64,000 nucleotides of DNA from Cypionkella psychrotolerans (GTDB lineage: Bacteria > Pseudomonadota > Alphaproteobacteria > Rhodobacterales > Rhodobacteraceae). Each line of letters starts with the position of its first letter. Positions within the stretch are counted from its first letter, which is position 1. Position numbers and translations under genes: made by a program. Location of the stretch: positions 1-64,000 of the forward strand of contig NZ_LGIC01000033.1 of NCBI RefSeq assembly GCF_001294535.1, read 5' to 3'. The notes under the pieces are model-generated. The model was not told the DNA's origin, ran no database searches, and saw only the letters and a list, made by a program, of their open reading frames with translations. Below, one piece after another: positions 16,754-25,766 of this stretch.

Positions 16754-17706
16754 CAGCCAAACCGCTCCATCGCACCCCGAAACACCGCCGGATCGACATT
16801 ACCCCCCGAAGCCACCGCAATCACCGTCTCGGGCAGCGCCTCCCGAAACAAAGCAGCCGCCAAAGCCACCGCCCCACCCGGCTCCAACACGATGCGCAAA
16901 TGCTGAAACGCCAGCACCATCGCCCGCAAAGCCTCGTCATCCGTCACCACCAACCCCGGCCCGCACAGCCGCTGCATGATCGGAAAGGTGATCTCGCCCG
17001 GAGTCGGCGTCACAATCGCATCGCAGATCGACCCCGCCAGCGCGATATTCCGCACCCGCTCGCCCAAAGCCAAAGACCGCGCCACATCATCAAACCCCGC
17101 AGGCTCACAGGTCCGCACCCGAAACCGCCCCTCGCAAGCCAGCGCGACCCCTGATGTCAGCCCGCCACCACCGCAACAGGTCAACACCTCGGCCTCGCCG
17201 CCAAACCCCGCCTCAAACTGCGCCACAATCTCAAGGCCCACCGAGCCTTGCCCCGCAATCACCTCCGGCTCATCATAGGGCTTCACCAAAACCAGACCGC
17301 GCTCCGCCGCCAGACTGGCCCCAATCGCATCGCGGCCCTCGGTCTCCCGATCATAGAGAACCACCTCCGCGCCATAGGCCCGCGTGTTCTCAATCTTCAC
17401 CGATGGCGCATCCGCGGGCATCACAATCACCGCCGCCAAGCCATGCTGGTGCGCTGCCAAAGCCACCCCCTGCGCATGATTGCCCGAGGAAAACGCGATC
17501 ACCCCCTTGGCATCCTTCAAGCTCGATACCGCCGCCCAACCGCCGCGATATTTAAAACTGCCAGTCCATTGCAGACACTCCGCCTTCACCCACACCCGCC
17601 GTCCGGCGATGCGGTCAAGCAACGGCGCATTGAGCAAAGGCGTCACCCGCGCATGGCCCTCAAGCCGCCCCGCCGCCGCCCGGATCATCTCAATGTTCAT
17701 TTGCAA
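16753..17706 (-). CDS. PLP-dependent threonine/serine dehydratase-like enzyme
   Basis: A 317-residue fold-type II PLP enzyme. The Schiff-base lysine is in GSFKYRG (~residue 52), the substrate carboxylate loop is SSGNHAQG (~74) and the phosphate-binding glycine loop is CCGGGGLTSG (~178). Family members deaminate threonine, serine or 3-hydroxyaspartate to keto acids and ammonia. There is no C-terminal ACT regulatory domain, so it is the short catabolic type rather than the biosynthetic IlvA. It overlaps both neighbouring hydrolase genes and is probably translated with them. The combination with three hydrolases hints at breakdown of an amide or ester of a hydroxy-amino acid, which is an inference. 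Confidence 0.82.
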   Translation of the reverse strand: MQMNIEMIRAAAGRLEGHARVTPLLNAPLLDRIAGRRVWVKAECLQWTGSFKYRGGWAAVSSLKDAKGVIAFSSGNHAQGVALAAHQHGLAAVIVMPADAPSVKIENTRAYGAEVVLYDRETEGRDAIGASLAAERGLVLVKPYDEPEVIAGQGSVGLEIVAQFEAGFGGEAEVLTCCGGGGLTSGVALACEGRFRVRTCEPAGFDDVARSLALGERVRNIALAGSICDAIVTPTPGEITFPIMQRLCGPGLVVTDDEALRAMVLAFQHLRIVLEPGGAVALAAALFREALPETVIAVASGGNVDPAVFRGAMERFG

Positions 17707-18518
17707 GCCTCCAGAAACGTCCGCACCACCGCCAAACTTTCCGGCTCATCCAGAAACGGAATATGCGCCCGGTCCGGCACCTGCCCAAACATCATATCCG
17801 GCCTGCGCGCCTGCATCTCAACCACCGTTTCCATCGACAACAAATCCGAATTCTCCCCCCGGATCAGCGCCAAAGGCAGCCCCGCGCAGGCGTCAAACAA
17901 CGGCCAAGCATCCACCGCTGGCCCCTCAAACCCCGCCAGAAAACTCTCGCGCAGCGCCGGATCATAGGTGATCCGCAACCCTTCCGGCTCCTCGCGATAA
18001 TGCAACCGCGCCTCCTCGATCCATCGCTCCGCCCCAACCACAAACCCCGGCATCGCCCCCGGCAACCGCTCGGCCAAAGCCTGATGCGTTTTCACAAACG
18101 GATTGCGCCCGACGTAATCGAAAATCCGCTCCAACCCTTTGCGCTCAATCACCGGGCCAATGTCGTTCAAACACAACCCCGCCAGCCGATCATTCGCCAA
18201 AACCGCCAGCAACATCCCGATCAACCCGCCGCGCGATGTCCCCAACACCGCCGCCCGCGAAACCCCCAGATGGTCCAGCAACGCCAAAGCATCCTGCGCC
18301 TCTTGCAAAACGGTATAGCTCGCAGCCCCCGTCCAAGCACTTTCCCCCCGCCCACGATAATCCATGCGGATCAACCGCACAGGCGGCAGATGTGGCCGCA
18401 GATAGTCGAAATCGCCCATCGTCCGCGTCAGCCCCGCCAGACACAGCAAGGGCAACCCTGCACCCTCATCGGCATATGCCAGCTTCGCCCCATCCGCCGC
18501 CGTGAAAAATTCGACCAT
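17697..18518 (-). CDS. Alpha/beta hydrolase
   Basis: A 273-residue hydrolase with the oxyanion strand LLCLAGLTRTMGDFDYL, RMDYRGRGESAW, the nucleophile elbow LGTSRGGLIGML (Ser ~98), an acidic residue after ALIRGENSDLLS and a histidine in PDRAHIPFLDEPES near the C-terminus. The start at 18518 (MVEFFTAADG) gives the usual family N-terminus; the longer reading from 18548 adds 10 unlikely residues. It is the first gene of the operon running to 15301, overlapping the dehydratase gene by 10 bases. The gene upstream, an ABC exporter, is divergent. The substrate is unknown. Confidence 0.78.
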   Translation of the reverse strand: MVEFFTAADGAKLAYADEGAGLPLLCLAGLTRTMGDFDYLRPHLPPVRLIRMDYRGRGESAWTGAASYTVLQEAQDALALLDHLGVSRAAVLGTSRGGLIGMLLAVLANDRLAGLCLNDIGPVIERKGLERIFDYVGRNPFVKTHQALAERLPGAMPGFVVGAERWIEEARLHYREEPEGLRITYDPALRESFLAGFEGPAVDAWPLFDACAGLPLALIRGENSDLLSMETVVEMQARRPDMMFGQVPDRAHIPFLDEPESLAVVRTFLEACK

Positions 18519-18644
18519 ATCCGCCCCCATTTGCCGCCAACCTGCCACGGGCAGGGCAGGGGGGAAAGGGGGTGCGGCAACAGCAAAGCTTGCAGACCCG
18601 TGTGGGCGGGCTTAGACGCTTGCCGAAGCTAAAAGGGCGAGATC

Positions 18645-20429
18645 ATGGCCGACACCACCACCGAACAACGCGCGAAATCCAAAAAAGTCGGTGCCCTGCG
18701 CGGCCTCTGGCCCTTCCTGCGCCCGTATCGCCCGATGATGATCACCGCTGGCCTCGCGCTGATCCTCACTGCCTCGGTCAGCTTGATCCTGCCCATGGCT
18801 GTCCGCCGGGTCATCGACAACTTCAACGCGGGCGACCTTGGCCTTGTCGATAAATACTTCGGTGCGGCCCTGCTGATCGCCGCCACCTTGGCCATCGGCA
18901 CCGGTATCCGCTACTATTTCGTCACTCGACTGGGCGAGCGCGTCGTCACCGACATCCGCCGCGCGTTGTTTGATCGCGTCATGGGCATGAGCCCGGCGTA
19001 TTTTGAGAAAATCCTGACCGGCGAAGTCCTGAGCCGCATCACCACCGACACCACCCTGATCCTCTCCGTCATCGGCTCCTCGGTCTCCGTCGCCCTGCGC
19101 AACATGCTGACGGTGCTGGGCGGTATGGTGCTGATGAGCTTGACCTCGTTCAAACTCACCGGATTGGTGCTGCTGATCGTCCCCGCCATCATCATCCCCA
19201 TCGTCACCCTCGGCCGCCGCCTGCGCAACCAAAGCCGCGAGAACCAAGACTGGATCGCGCAAAGCTCCGGCAAAGCCTCCGAAGCCCTCAGCGCCGTGCA
19301 AACTGTGCAAAGCTTCACCCACGAAGCCCTCACCCGCGCCGATTTCGCCGCCGTGTCCGAGCAAAGCTTCACCTCCGCCAAAACCCGCATGGCCACCCGC
19401 GCTGCGATGACCGTCATCGTGATCTTCCTCGTCTTCGCGGGCGTCGTCGGCGTGCTCTGGATGGGCGCACGCGATGTCCGCGCAGGCACCATGACCCCCG
19501 GCCAACTGGTGCAATTCGTCATCTACGCGGTTCTCGTCGCCGGAGCCGTCGGTTCGCTCTCCGAAATCTGGGGAGAACTCCAACGCGCCGCAGGGGCCAC
19601 CGAGCGCCTCGTCGAAATGCTGGACGCCACCGATCCCGTCGTCGAACCCACGCACCCTGTCCCGCTGAATCGCCCAGTAAAAGGCGCGATCACCCTAGAC
19701 AACGTGGAATTCCACTACCCCGCCCGCCCCAATGCCCCCGCCCTGCACGGCATCTCCCTCACCGTACAGCCCGGCGAAACCGTCGCCCTCGTCGGCCCCT
19801 CGGGTGCCGGAAAATCCACGGTCCTGCAACTCCTGATGCGCTTCTATGACCCGCAATCCGGCAGCCTCGCCCTCGACGGCCAAGACCTGAAATCCCTCGC
19901 CCGCACCGATTTCCGCGCCGCCATGGCCTTGGTGCCACAAGACCCCGTCATCTTCGCCACCTCCGCCCTGGAAAACATCCGCTTCGGCCGCCCCGACGCG
20001 ACCCAAGCCGAAGTCGAAGCCGCCGCCAAAGCCGCCGCCGCCCATGACTTCATCGCCAGCCTACCAAACGGCTATGACACCTACCTAGGGGAGCGCGGCG
20101 TCATGCTCTCCGGCGGGCAGAAACAACGCATCGCCATCGCCCGCGCCATCCTGCGCGACGCCCCGGTGCTGCTGCTCGATGAAGCCACCTCCGCCCTAGA
20201 CGCCGAATCCGAACGCGCGGTGCAAGCCGCCGTCGATCACCTCTCCAAAGGCCGCACCGTCATCGTCGTCGCCCACCGCCTCGCCACCGTCAAACGCGCC
20301 GACCGCATCGTCGTCCTCGACCAAGGCCGCATCGCAGCCATCGGCACCCACGACGAACTCGTCGCCCAAGGTGGCCTCTACGCCCGCCTCGCCCGCCTGC
20401 AATTCACCGACGGCAGCCTAAACCCCTAA
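18645..20429 (+). CDS. ABC exporter, fused permease-ATPase (MsbA/ABCB type)
   Basis: A 594-residue half-transporter. The N-terminal membrane domain (about six helices, residues ~30-330) carries the family helix pattern YFVTRLGERVVTDIRRALFDRVM. The ATPase domain has Walker A GPSGAGKST (~385), Q-loop region LVPQDPVIF, signature LSGGQKQRIAIARA (~490), Walker B VLLLDEATSALD and the switch histidine AHRLAT. It should homodimerise in the inner membrane and export a hydrophobic compound or lipid. The substrate is not readable from sequence, and lipid A export is a job usually done by another paralogue. It is divergent from the hydrolase operon, with a 126-bp control region. Confidence 0.88.
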   Translation: MADTTTEQRAKSKKVGALRGLWPFLRPYRPMMITAGLALILTASVSLILPMAVRRVIDNFNAGDLGLVDKYFGAALLIAATLAIGTGIRYYFVTRLGERVVTDIRRALFDRVMGMSPAYFEKILTGEVLSRITTDTTLILSVIGSSVSVALRNMLTVLGGMVLMSLTSFKLTGLVLLIVPAIIIPIVTLGRRLRNQSRENQDWIAQSSGKASEALSAVQTVQSFTHEALTRADFAAVSEQSFTSAKTRMATRAAMTVIVIFLVFAGVVGVLWMGARDVRAGTMTPGQLVQFVIYAVLVAGAVGSLSEIWGELQRAAGATERLVEMLDATDPVVEPTHPVPLNRPVKGAITLDNVEFHYPARPNAPALHGISLTVQPGETVALVGPSGAGKSTVLQLLMRFYDPQSGSLALDGQDLKSLARTDFRAAMALVPQDPVIFATSALENIRFGRPDATQAEVEAAAKAAAAHDFIASLPNGYDTYLGERGVMLSGGQKQRIAIARAILRDAPVLLLDEATSALDAESERAVQAAVDHLSKGRTVIVVAHRLATVKRADRIVVLDQGRIAAIGTHDELVAQGGLYARLARLQFTDGSLNP

Positions 20430-20566
20430 GACGGCACTCTTCCCCCCTGACGTTGCGTTTTCCCCGCCGCTTTTCCTTGCCCCATCCGACAAACTTCCCC
20501 ATCTTGACCACACCGAGGCCGCAACAGAACGGCCCGGTATCCGAAAGACCACAGGGGAGGAACATC

Positions 20567-22465
20567 ATGACAGGCGGCTTCGCATCACGCGCCGATCTCA
20601 AAGCCATTGAGGCGGAATCATCGTGGGAAAACCGCGACATCGCCCATTCGATCTACGATTTCCTCTCACGCACCCGCGCCAAACACGGCCCCCGGCCCGC
20701 GATAAGCTACCAACTGCTCTCCGGCCCCAGCGACCCCGCACAAACCCTGACATGGGATCAGTTGCACGCCAAAGTCACTCAAGCCGCCAACCTGTTCCGC
20801 AGCTTGGGCGTCGGTCCCAATGATGTCGTGGCCTATGTGCTGCCAAACGCGTTGGAAACCGCCGTCACCCTGCTTGCCGGGGCCACCGCAGGCATCGTCA
20901 ACCCGATCAACCCGCTGCTGGAACCGTCGCAAATCTCGTCGATCCTGCGCGAAACCGGGGCGAAAGTCGTCGTCACCCTGAAAGCTTTCCCGAAGACCGA
21001 TCTGGCGCAAAAGGTGGCCGAGGCTGTCCAACACGCCCCAAGCGTCAAGACCATTCTCGAAGTCGATCTCAACTGCTACCTCAGCCCGCCGAAAAGCTGG
21101 ATCGTGCCGTTTGTGCGCCCGAAAAACCCGATCCACCACACCGCCAATGTCAAAAACTTCACCACCGAATGCGCCCGCCAACCCGCCGATAAACTGACCT
21201 TCGCCGATCGCACCAAAGACCACACCGCCGCCTATTTCCACACCGGCGGCACCACCGGAATGCCGAAAGTCGCCCAGCACCGCGCCTCTGGCATGATCTA
21301 CAACGGCTGGCTTGGCGGCCGCCTGCTGTTCCGCGAAACCGACACCGTGATGTGCCCGCTGCCGCTGTTCCACGTCTTCGCGGCCTACCCGATCTTGATG
21401 TCGATGATCGCATCTGGCGCACATGTGGTGTTCCCCACCCCCGCTGGCTACCGCGGCGAAGGCGTTTTCGACAACCTGTGGAAGCTGATCGAACGCTGGC
21501 AAGCCACCTATCTTGTCACCGTGCCCACCGCGCTTTCCGCCCTGCTGCAACGCCCGGTCAACGCCAAAATCGACAGCCTGCGGGGTGCCTTCTCCGGCTC
21601 CGCCCCGCTCCCAATCGAGCTGTTCAACCGCTTTCAGAAAATCACCGGCGTGCAGATCGTCGAAGGCTACGGTCTGACCGAATGTACCTGCCTTGTCGCC
21701 GTTAACCCGCCCGATGGCGCGAAGAAAATCGGCTCGGTCGGCCTCGCCTTCCCCTATACAGAAATCCGCATCCTGCAAAAAACCCCAGACGGTTTCCGCA
21801 TCTGCGACACCGATGAAGTCGGCGAAATCTGCGTCTCCAACCCCGGCGTTCTGCCCGGTTCGACCTATACCGAGCTCGATAAAAACCGTGATCTGTTCGC
21901 CGATGGTATTTTCCTGCGCACCGGCGATCTGGGCCGCCTCGACGCCGATGGCTACCTTTTCATCACCGGACGCGCCAAGGATCTGATTATCCGTGGCGGC
22001 CACAACATCGACCCGGCCGTGATCGAAGAGGCCTTGATGGGCTGCGAAGGCGTCGGCTTTGTCGGGGCCATTGGCCAGCCCGATGCCCATTCGGGTGAGT
22101 TGCCTTGCGCCTATGTCGAGCTTGGGAAAGGGGCGACCGTCACTGTCGAGCAACTGATGGATTACGCCAAAGCCCATATCGCCGAGCGTGCGGCTCAGCC
22201 GAAATACATCGAAATTCTGCCGGAATTGCCAAAAACCGCCGTCGGCAAGGTTTTTAAGCCTGACCTGCGCCGCTTGGCGATCACCCGCACCTACAACGCC
22301 GCCTTGGCGGAAGCCAAGCTGCCGGTGACGGTGCGTGAAGTGGTCGAGGATAAAAAGCGCGGCCTTGTCGCCAAACTCACAGCCTCCGGCCCGGCCTCGA
22401 CCGAAGCCGTGGCCGCCGTGCTGGGCGCGTTTACCCAAAGCTGGGATTGGGTGGAAAAGCCTTAA
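20567..22465 (+). CDS. Acyl-CoA synthetase (AMP-forming)
   Basis: A 632-residue adenylate-forming enzyme. The AMP-binding P-loop is YFHTGGTTGMPKVAQH (~residue 225), then YGLTECT (~370), the hinge aspartate region FLRTGDLGRLD (~455), GRAKDLIIRGGHNIDPAVIEE (~475) and the terminal catalytic lysine in PKTAVGKVFKPDL (~565). It activates a carboxylic acid to acyl-AMP and then to the CoA thioester. Long-chain or aromatic acids are both possible. The start at 20567 is chosen for GGGGAGG six bases upstream; an upstream reading from 20453 lacks support. It stands alone, without a beta-oxidation cluster, and is followed by a gene whose leader is highly structured. Confidence 0.87.
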   Translation: MTGGFASRADLKAIEAESSWENRDIAHSIYDFLSRTRAKHGPRPAISYQLLSGPSDPAQTLTWDQLHAKVTQAANLFRSLGVGPNDVVAYVLPNALETAVTLLAGATAGIVNPINPLLEPSQISSILRETGAKVVVTLKAFPKTDLAQKVAEAVQHAPSVKTILEVDLNCYLSPPKSWIVPFVRPKNPIHHTANVKNFTTECARQPADKLTFADRTKDHTAAYFHTGGTTGMPKVAQHRASGMIYNGWLGGRLLFRETDTVMCPLPLFHVFAAYPILMSMIASGAHVVFPTPAGYRGEGVFDNLWKLIERWQATYLVTVPTALSALLQRPVNAKIDSLRGAFSGSAPLPIELFNRFQKITGVQIVEGYGLTECTCLVAVNPPDGAKKIGSVGLAFPYTEIRILQKTPDGFRICDTDEVGEICVSNPGVLPGSTYTELDKNRDLFADGIFLRTGDLGRLDADGYLFITGRAKDLIIRGGHNIDPAVIEEALMGCEGVGFVGAIGQPDAHSGELPCAYVELGKGATVTVEQLMDYAKAHIAERAAQPKYIEILPELPKTAVGKVFKPDLRRLAITRTYNAALAEAKLPVTVREVVEDKKRGLVAKLTASGPASTEAVAAVLGAFTQSWDWVEKP

Positions 22466-22522
22466 ACCACAGGTTGAAAACCACTCAGCCGCGAAAGATG
22501 ACAGCCAAATTCATTTGCGAAG

Positions 22523-22567
22523 CGGCGGATTTTCGCCGATCTTCCTCACAGAAATGTGAGGAGGATC
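22523..22567 (+). promoter_or_regulatory. Structured 5' leader masking a ribosome-binding site
   Basis: A small hairpin (cggcg 22523-22527 with cgccg 22534-22538) is followed by a 13-bp stem. gatcttcctcaca (22538-22550) pairs with tgtgaggaggatc (22555-22567) with one G-U pair, closed by a GAAA tetraloop. The right arm contains the Shine-Dalgarno sequence gaggagg for the ATG at 22571. Translation should therefore need the stem to open, for example by heat, a ribosome or a trans-acting RNA or protein. It is not a known riboswitch class that I can name. Confidence 0.6.
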
Positions 22568-22570
22568 GCC

Positions 22571-23074
22571 ATGAAGTTTTGGCAAATGGGAATAGTTGCG
22601 GTGACGTTGGGCCTCGGTTTGGCCCCTAGCTTGGCGCAGGCCGATCAGGAAACCTTGTTTCAGCATAAAAACTGGATGGTGGCGGTCAACAGCTTTGACG
22701 ATGGCTCGGTCGCCTGCCAAGCGGCGGTGGATGAGGGCTCGGAAAGCTTCACGATCTGGGTATTTCAGGACCAATCGGTGCGCTTGCAATTCTATTCAAC
22801 CGACTGGAACTTCACCGAGGGCGAGACGGCTGATCTGCAAGTCGAAGTCGACCGTCGCGGCGAATGGAACCTTTCCAACGCCACCCTGACCGGCAATTCG
22901 GCTTTGTTCGATCTGCCTGATGGCGACAAAGGCGTGCGCTTCCTCGTCGAAGTCGCCGAAGGCCGCACCGCCCATCTGCGCGACGCCGATGGTGCAGATG
23001 TGCGCGATTACCCGCTGGCAGGCTCGAAAGCCTCAATGTCGGCGCTGATCGAATGTGCTGACGCCATAAAATGA
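22571..23074 (+). CDS. Small secreted protein of unknown function
   Basis: A 167-residue protein. MKFWQMGIVAVTLGLGLAPSLAQA is a clear signal peptide, so the product is periplasmic. The mature part is acidic and beta-rich, with two cysteines (SVACQAA near the start, IECADAIK at the end) likely joined by a disulfide. The spacing of FYSTDWNFTEGETADLQVEVDRRGEW and the closing AGSKASMSALIECA suggests a small beta-sandwich, similar in outline to alphaproteobacterial invasion-locus-B-like proteins, but I do not recognise it firmly. Its ribosome site is buried in a 13-bp hairpin, so it is probably regulated after transcription. The gene follows the acyl-CoA synthetase by 105 bp. Confidence 0.7.
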   Translation: MKFWQMGIVAVTLGLGLAPSLAQADQETLFQHKNWMVAVNSFDDGSVACQAAVDEGSESFTIWVFQDQSVRLQFYSTDWNFTEGETADLQVEVDRRGEWNLSNATLTGNSALFDLPDGDKGVRFLVEVAEGRTAHLRDADGADVRDYPLAGSKASMSALIECADAIK

Positions 23075-23137
23075 CCAAAATATCGGTGCGGGGCAGGGCG
23101 CTCCGCACGATCCTACCGCTAAACTTTATCTAAAATT

Positions 23138-23188
23138 GTCATCCTCTGTGCTCAAATATCCTCGGGGTCTGGGGGGCGAGCCCCCCAG
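23138..23188 (+). repeat. Intergenic repeat copy B with GC hairpin
   Basis: An exact copy of the 24-nt core gtcatcctctgtg...caaatatcc (23138-23161) followed by a hairpin (ctgggggg 23169-23176, loop cgag, ccccccag 23181-23188). The bases before it (taaaattgtc) also match copy A, so the shared unit is longer than the core. It lies between two convergent genes. Confidence 0.85.
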
Positions 23189-23261
23189 CCTTTGCCTGCA
23201 CCCCGTGCAAACGTTAACAAACCCTTAAAACCGCCACCCCAAGTCCCTGAATCAAAACACT

Positions 23262-23285
23262 AAAAAAAGGTCCCGAGTTGGGACC
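23262..23285 (-). terminator. Rho-independent terminator of the purC-kinase-dtd operon
   Basis: On the minus strand ggtccc-aactc-gggacc (23285-23269) is followed by seven T (23268-23262). It begins just behind the dtd stop codon. The same 17-nt dyad recurs at 41323-41339 in opposite orientation. Confidence 0.88.
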
Positions 23286-23286
23286 G

Positions 23287-23730
23287 TCACAAATCATCGG
23301 TATCCATCCAGATCGTCACCGGCCCATCATTGTGCAGGGCCACATCCATATCCGCGCCAAAAATCCCGTTGGAAACCGCGATCCCCTCCGCCGCCACCCG
23401 TCCGGAAAAATACTCATAAAGCCGCCGCCCTTCCTCCGGTGCCGCCGCATAAGAAAACCCCGGCCGATTGCCGCGCAAATCCGCCGCCAAAGTAAACTGA
23501 GACACCACCAAAGCCGCCCCACCCGCATCCTTCACCGACAGGTTCATCTTGCCAGCCGCATCCTTAAATATCCGCAGCTTGGCAATCTTGGCAGCCAGTT
23601 TATCCGCCTGAACCTCGCCGTCCCCTTGCATCGCACAGACCAAGATCAGCAACCCCGCGCCAATCTCCCCCACCACTGCGCCATCCACCGACACAGAAGC
23701 TCGGGAAACCCGCTGCAGCAGCGCCCTCAA
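23287..23730 (-). CDS. dtd: D-aminoacyl-tRNA deacylase
   Basis: A 147-residue enzyme that hydrolyses D-amino acids (and glycine) from mischarged tRNAs. It opens [16 protein letters not shown] and carries the two signature strands: SQFTLAAD (~residue 78) and [11 protein letters not shown] (~137), whose Gly-Pro forms the cis-peptide filter in the partner subunit. Homologues start exactly at this MRALLQRV position, and here that codon is TTG at 23730, not ATG. The TTG overlaps the kinase stop codon by 4 bases, so translation is probably coupled. It is the last gene of the operon and is followed by a strong terminator. Confidence 0.93.
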   Translation of the reverse strand: MRALLQRVSRASVSVDGAVVGEIGAGLLILVCAMQGDGEVQADKLAAKIAKLRIFKDAAGKMNLSVKDAGGAALVVSQFTLAADLRGNRPGFSYAAAPEEGRRLYEYFSGRVAAEGIAVSNGIFGADMDVALHNDGPVTIWMDTDDL

Positions 23731-24650
23731 AGTTCGTTGGCCCAAGGCGGATTGGCCCCGGCACGGCTGACAGTCACCGCCGCCGCCCGCGTCCCCAGCG
23801 ATAAGGCCGCATCCAACTCCGCATCTGTCAGGCTGGCCACCCGCGCCTTCGACAAAGCCCCCGCCTGATGCAATGCCGCCAAAACCCCGGCGTTGAACGT
23901 ATCCCCCGCGCCAACCGTATCAACCACCGTCACCTTCTGCGCCGCGACAAACCGATCCTGCGACGCCGTCACCGCCCGTGCTCCAGCCGCGCCTTCCGTG
24001 ATAAAAACCACCGAAGGCCCCTTCGCCAGAATCCCGCGCGCCAACCCAACCAGATCGCCCGCCCCCCCGAGCCAGTGCAAATCTTCATCCGACAGCTTCA
24101 CAATATCCGCCCGCGCCACCATCCGCTCAATCCGCGCGCGATATTCCACCTCTTTGCCCGCGATAAACCCGGGCCGGATGTTCGGATCAATCATCGTCAC
24201 CCGAAGTGGGGCCTCGCGCGCCTGCAACGCCTCATAAGTGCTGGCCGCCGGGTCATTCACTAGACAAATCCCGCCCACAAACACCGCCTCAATCTCATCG
24301 CCCAAGCTTGGCAAATCCGCCAGCGCCAGCATCCGCCCGGCCGTGCCCTCATCATAAAACGCGTAAGTTGCCTGCCCATTCACCAGCTTGACAAAAGCCA
24401 CCGTGGTCGGGCGATCCGAGCGCGCACATAGCGAGATATCCACGTTCGATGCCGTCAGCGTATCCGCCAAAATCTCGCCCAGCATGTCGTTTGAGATGCC
24501 CGAGAAAAATCCCGAAGGTGCCCCGAGCCGCCCCAAAGCCATCGCCGTATTGAACACCGCCCCCCCGGCATAGGGCGCAAAAGCCGCCTCACCCAAGGTC
24601 GAGCTGCGCGGCAGCATGTCGATCAAAGCTTCACCACAGGACAGAATCAT
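23727..24650 (-). CDS. PfkB-family carbohydrate kinase (fructokinase-like)
   Basis: A 307-residue ribokinase-fold sugar kinase. It starts [14 protein letters not shown], with GGAGG upstream of the ATG at 24650. The N-terminal sugar-binding loop is [17 protein letters not shown] (~residue 30) and the C-terminal catalytic motif [18 protein letters not shown] (~247) carries the base aspartate and the anion hole. Fructose is the likeliest substrate, though other ketoses are possible. It is encoded between purC and dtd on one transcript, an unusual mix of purine synthesis, sugar kinase and tRNA proofreading that probably reflects simple co-transcription. Confidence 0.87.
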   Translation of the reverse strand: MILSCGEALIDMLPRSSTLGEAAFAPYAGGAVFNTAMALGRLGAPSGFFSGISNDMLGEILADTLTASNVDISLCARSDRPTTVAFVKLVNGQATYAFYDEGTAGRMLALADLPSLGDEIEAVFVGGICLVNDPAASTYEALQAREAPLRVTMIDPNIRPGFIAGKEVEYRARIERMVARADIVKLSDEDLHWLGGAGDLVGLARGILAKGPSVVFITEGAAGARAVTASQDRFVAAQKVTVVDTVGAGDTFNAGVLAALHQAGALSKARVASLTDAELDAALSLGTRAAAVTVSRAGANPPWANEL

Positions 24651-24713
24651 CACGGCCTCCTTGCGCATTTGCGCGAGATTACACGACACGCCGCTGTTAG
24701 CGCAAACAGTGGC

Positions 24714-25685
24714 TCAGGCGAAAAATGGTTTCAAATTGGCGCGCACACGGTCCAGCGGCGTCGCACCGGTCAGATCGGGCACAAATGTCTGCCCGGTGAT
24801 CGCCTCAAACGCCTCGATATAGACTTTTGAGGTCGCGAGGATGATCTCCGCCGGAATTTCCGGGATGTCATCCACATAAGGATCACAGCGCGCACCGACC
24901 CACGAGCGGATCACATCCTTGTCGAAACTCGGCGGACGCGTGCCCGCTTCAAAAGCCGCCTGATAGCCCGAGGCGATCCAATAGCGGCTGGAATCCGGCG
25001 TGTGAATCTCATCGGCGATCAGGATATTCCCGTCAGCATCCAGCCCAAACTCATACTTGGTATCGACCAAAATCAACCCACGCTCGGCCGCCATCTTCTG
25101 CCCGCGCGCGAACAAAGCCAGCGCCTTGGCTGACACATCCGCCCATTGCGCGGCAGTCAGAAGCCCTTGCGAAACAATCTCCTCCGCCGTCAGAGGCTCG
25201 TCATGCGCGCCGTCGAATGCCTTTGAGGTTGGCGTGATGATCGGGGCCGCCAGCACCTGATTGTCACGCAAACCATCGGGAAGCACATGGCCATACATCG
25301 CCCGTACGCCCTTTTTGTACTGCGTCAAAACCGAGGTCGAAGTCGTCCCCGCTAGATAGCCACGCACCACCACTTCCACTGGCAGGATCGTCACATGCTT
25401 GCCGATCACCACATTCGGGTCCGGATAGGCCAGCACATGATTGGGGCAAATATCGGCAGTATGGTCAAACCAAAACCGCGCCATCTGCGTCAGCACTTGG
25501 CCCTTGAACGGGATCGCCGCCAGAATCCGGTCAAACGCCGAAATCCGATCCGAAGAAATCAAAATCCGCCGCGCGGGTTGGTCTGCCGTAGCGGGCAGAT
25601 CGTAGCAATCGCGCACCTTGCCGAAATAGGGGTTCGGCAGTTCCGCAATGCGGGCATGGTCAAGAACGCGGGAAAGATCGGTCAC
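24714..25685 (-). CDS. purC: Phosphoribosylaminoimidazole-succinocarboxamide synthase (long form)
   Basis: A 323-residue SAICAR synthetase, which joins aspartate to CAIR in purine synthesis. Family motifs are [10 protein letters not shown] (~residue 22), [26 protein letters not shown] (~110), [10 protein letters not shown] (~212) and [14 protein letters not shown] (~230). It is about 70 residues longer than the bacterial short form and resembles the long, yeast-like type; many alphaproteobacteria have both. The GTG at 25685 with GGGGGCC upstream gives [24 protein letters not shown], matching the family N-terminus better than a start at 25712. It leads the purC-kinase-dtd operon. Confidence 0.92.
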   Translation of the reverse strand: MTDLSRVLDHARIAELPNPYFGKVRDCYDLPATADQPARRILISSDRISAFDRILAAIPFKGQVLTQMARFWFDHTADICPNHVLAYPDPNVVIGKHVTILPVEVVVRGYLAGTTSTSVLTQYKKGVRAMYGHVLPDGLRDNQVLAAPIITPTSKAFDGAHDEPLTAEEIVSQGLLTAAQWADVSAKALALFARGQKMAAERGLILVDTKYEFGLDADGNILIADEIHTPDSSRYWIASGYQAAFEAGTRPPSFDKDVIRSWVGARCDPYVDDIPEIPAEIILATSKVYIEAFEAITGQTFVPDLTGATPLDRVRANLKPFFA

Positions 25686-25766
25686 GGATTGGCCCCCAAG
25701 CTGCCCAAACAAGCTGTTTCGCCTATCGCGCGCGGGCGGGCGAGAGTCAACCTGCCCGCCATCAGA

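Noticed and set aside
20453-20566. Earlier start for the acyl-CoA synthetase
   Set aside because: The extra 38 residues are proline/arginine-rich without family similarity, and GGGGAGG stands before the ATG at 20567.
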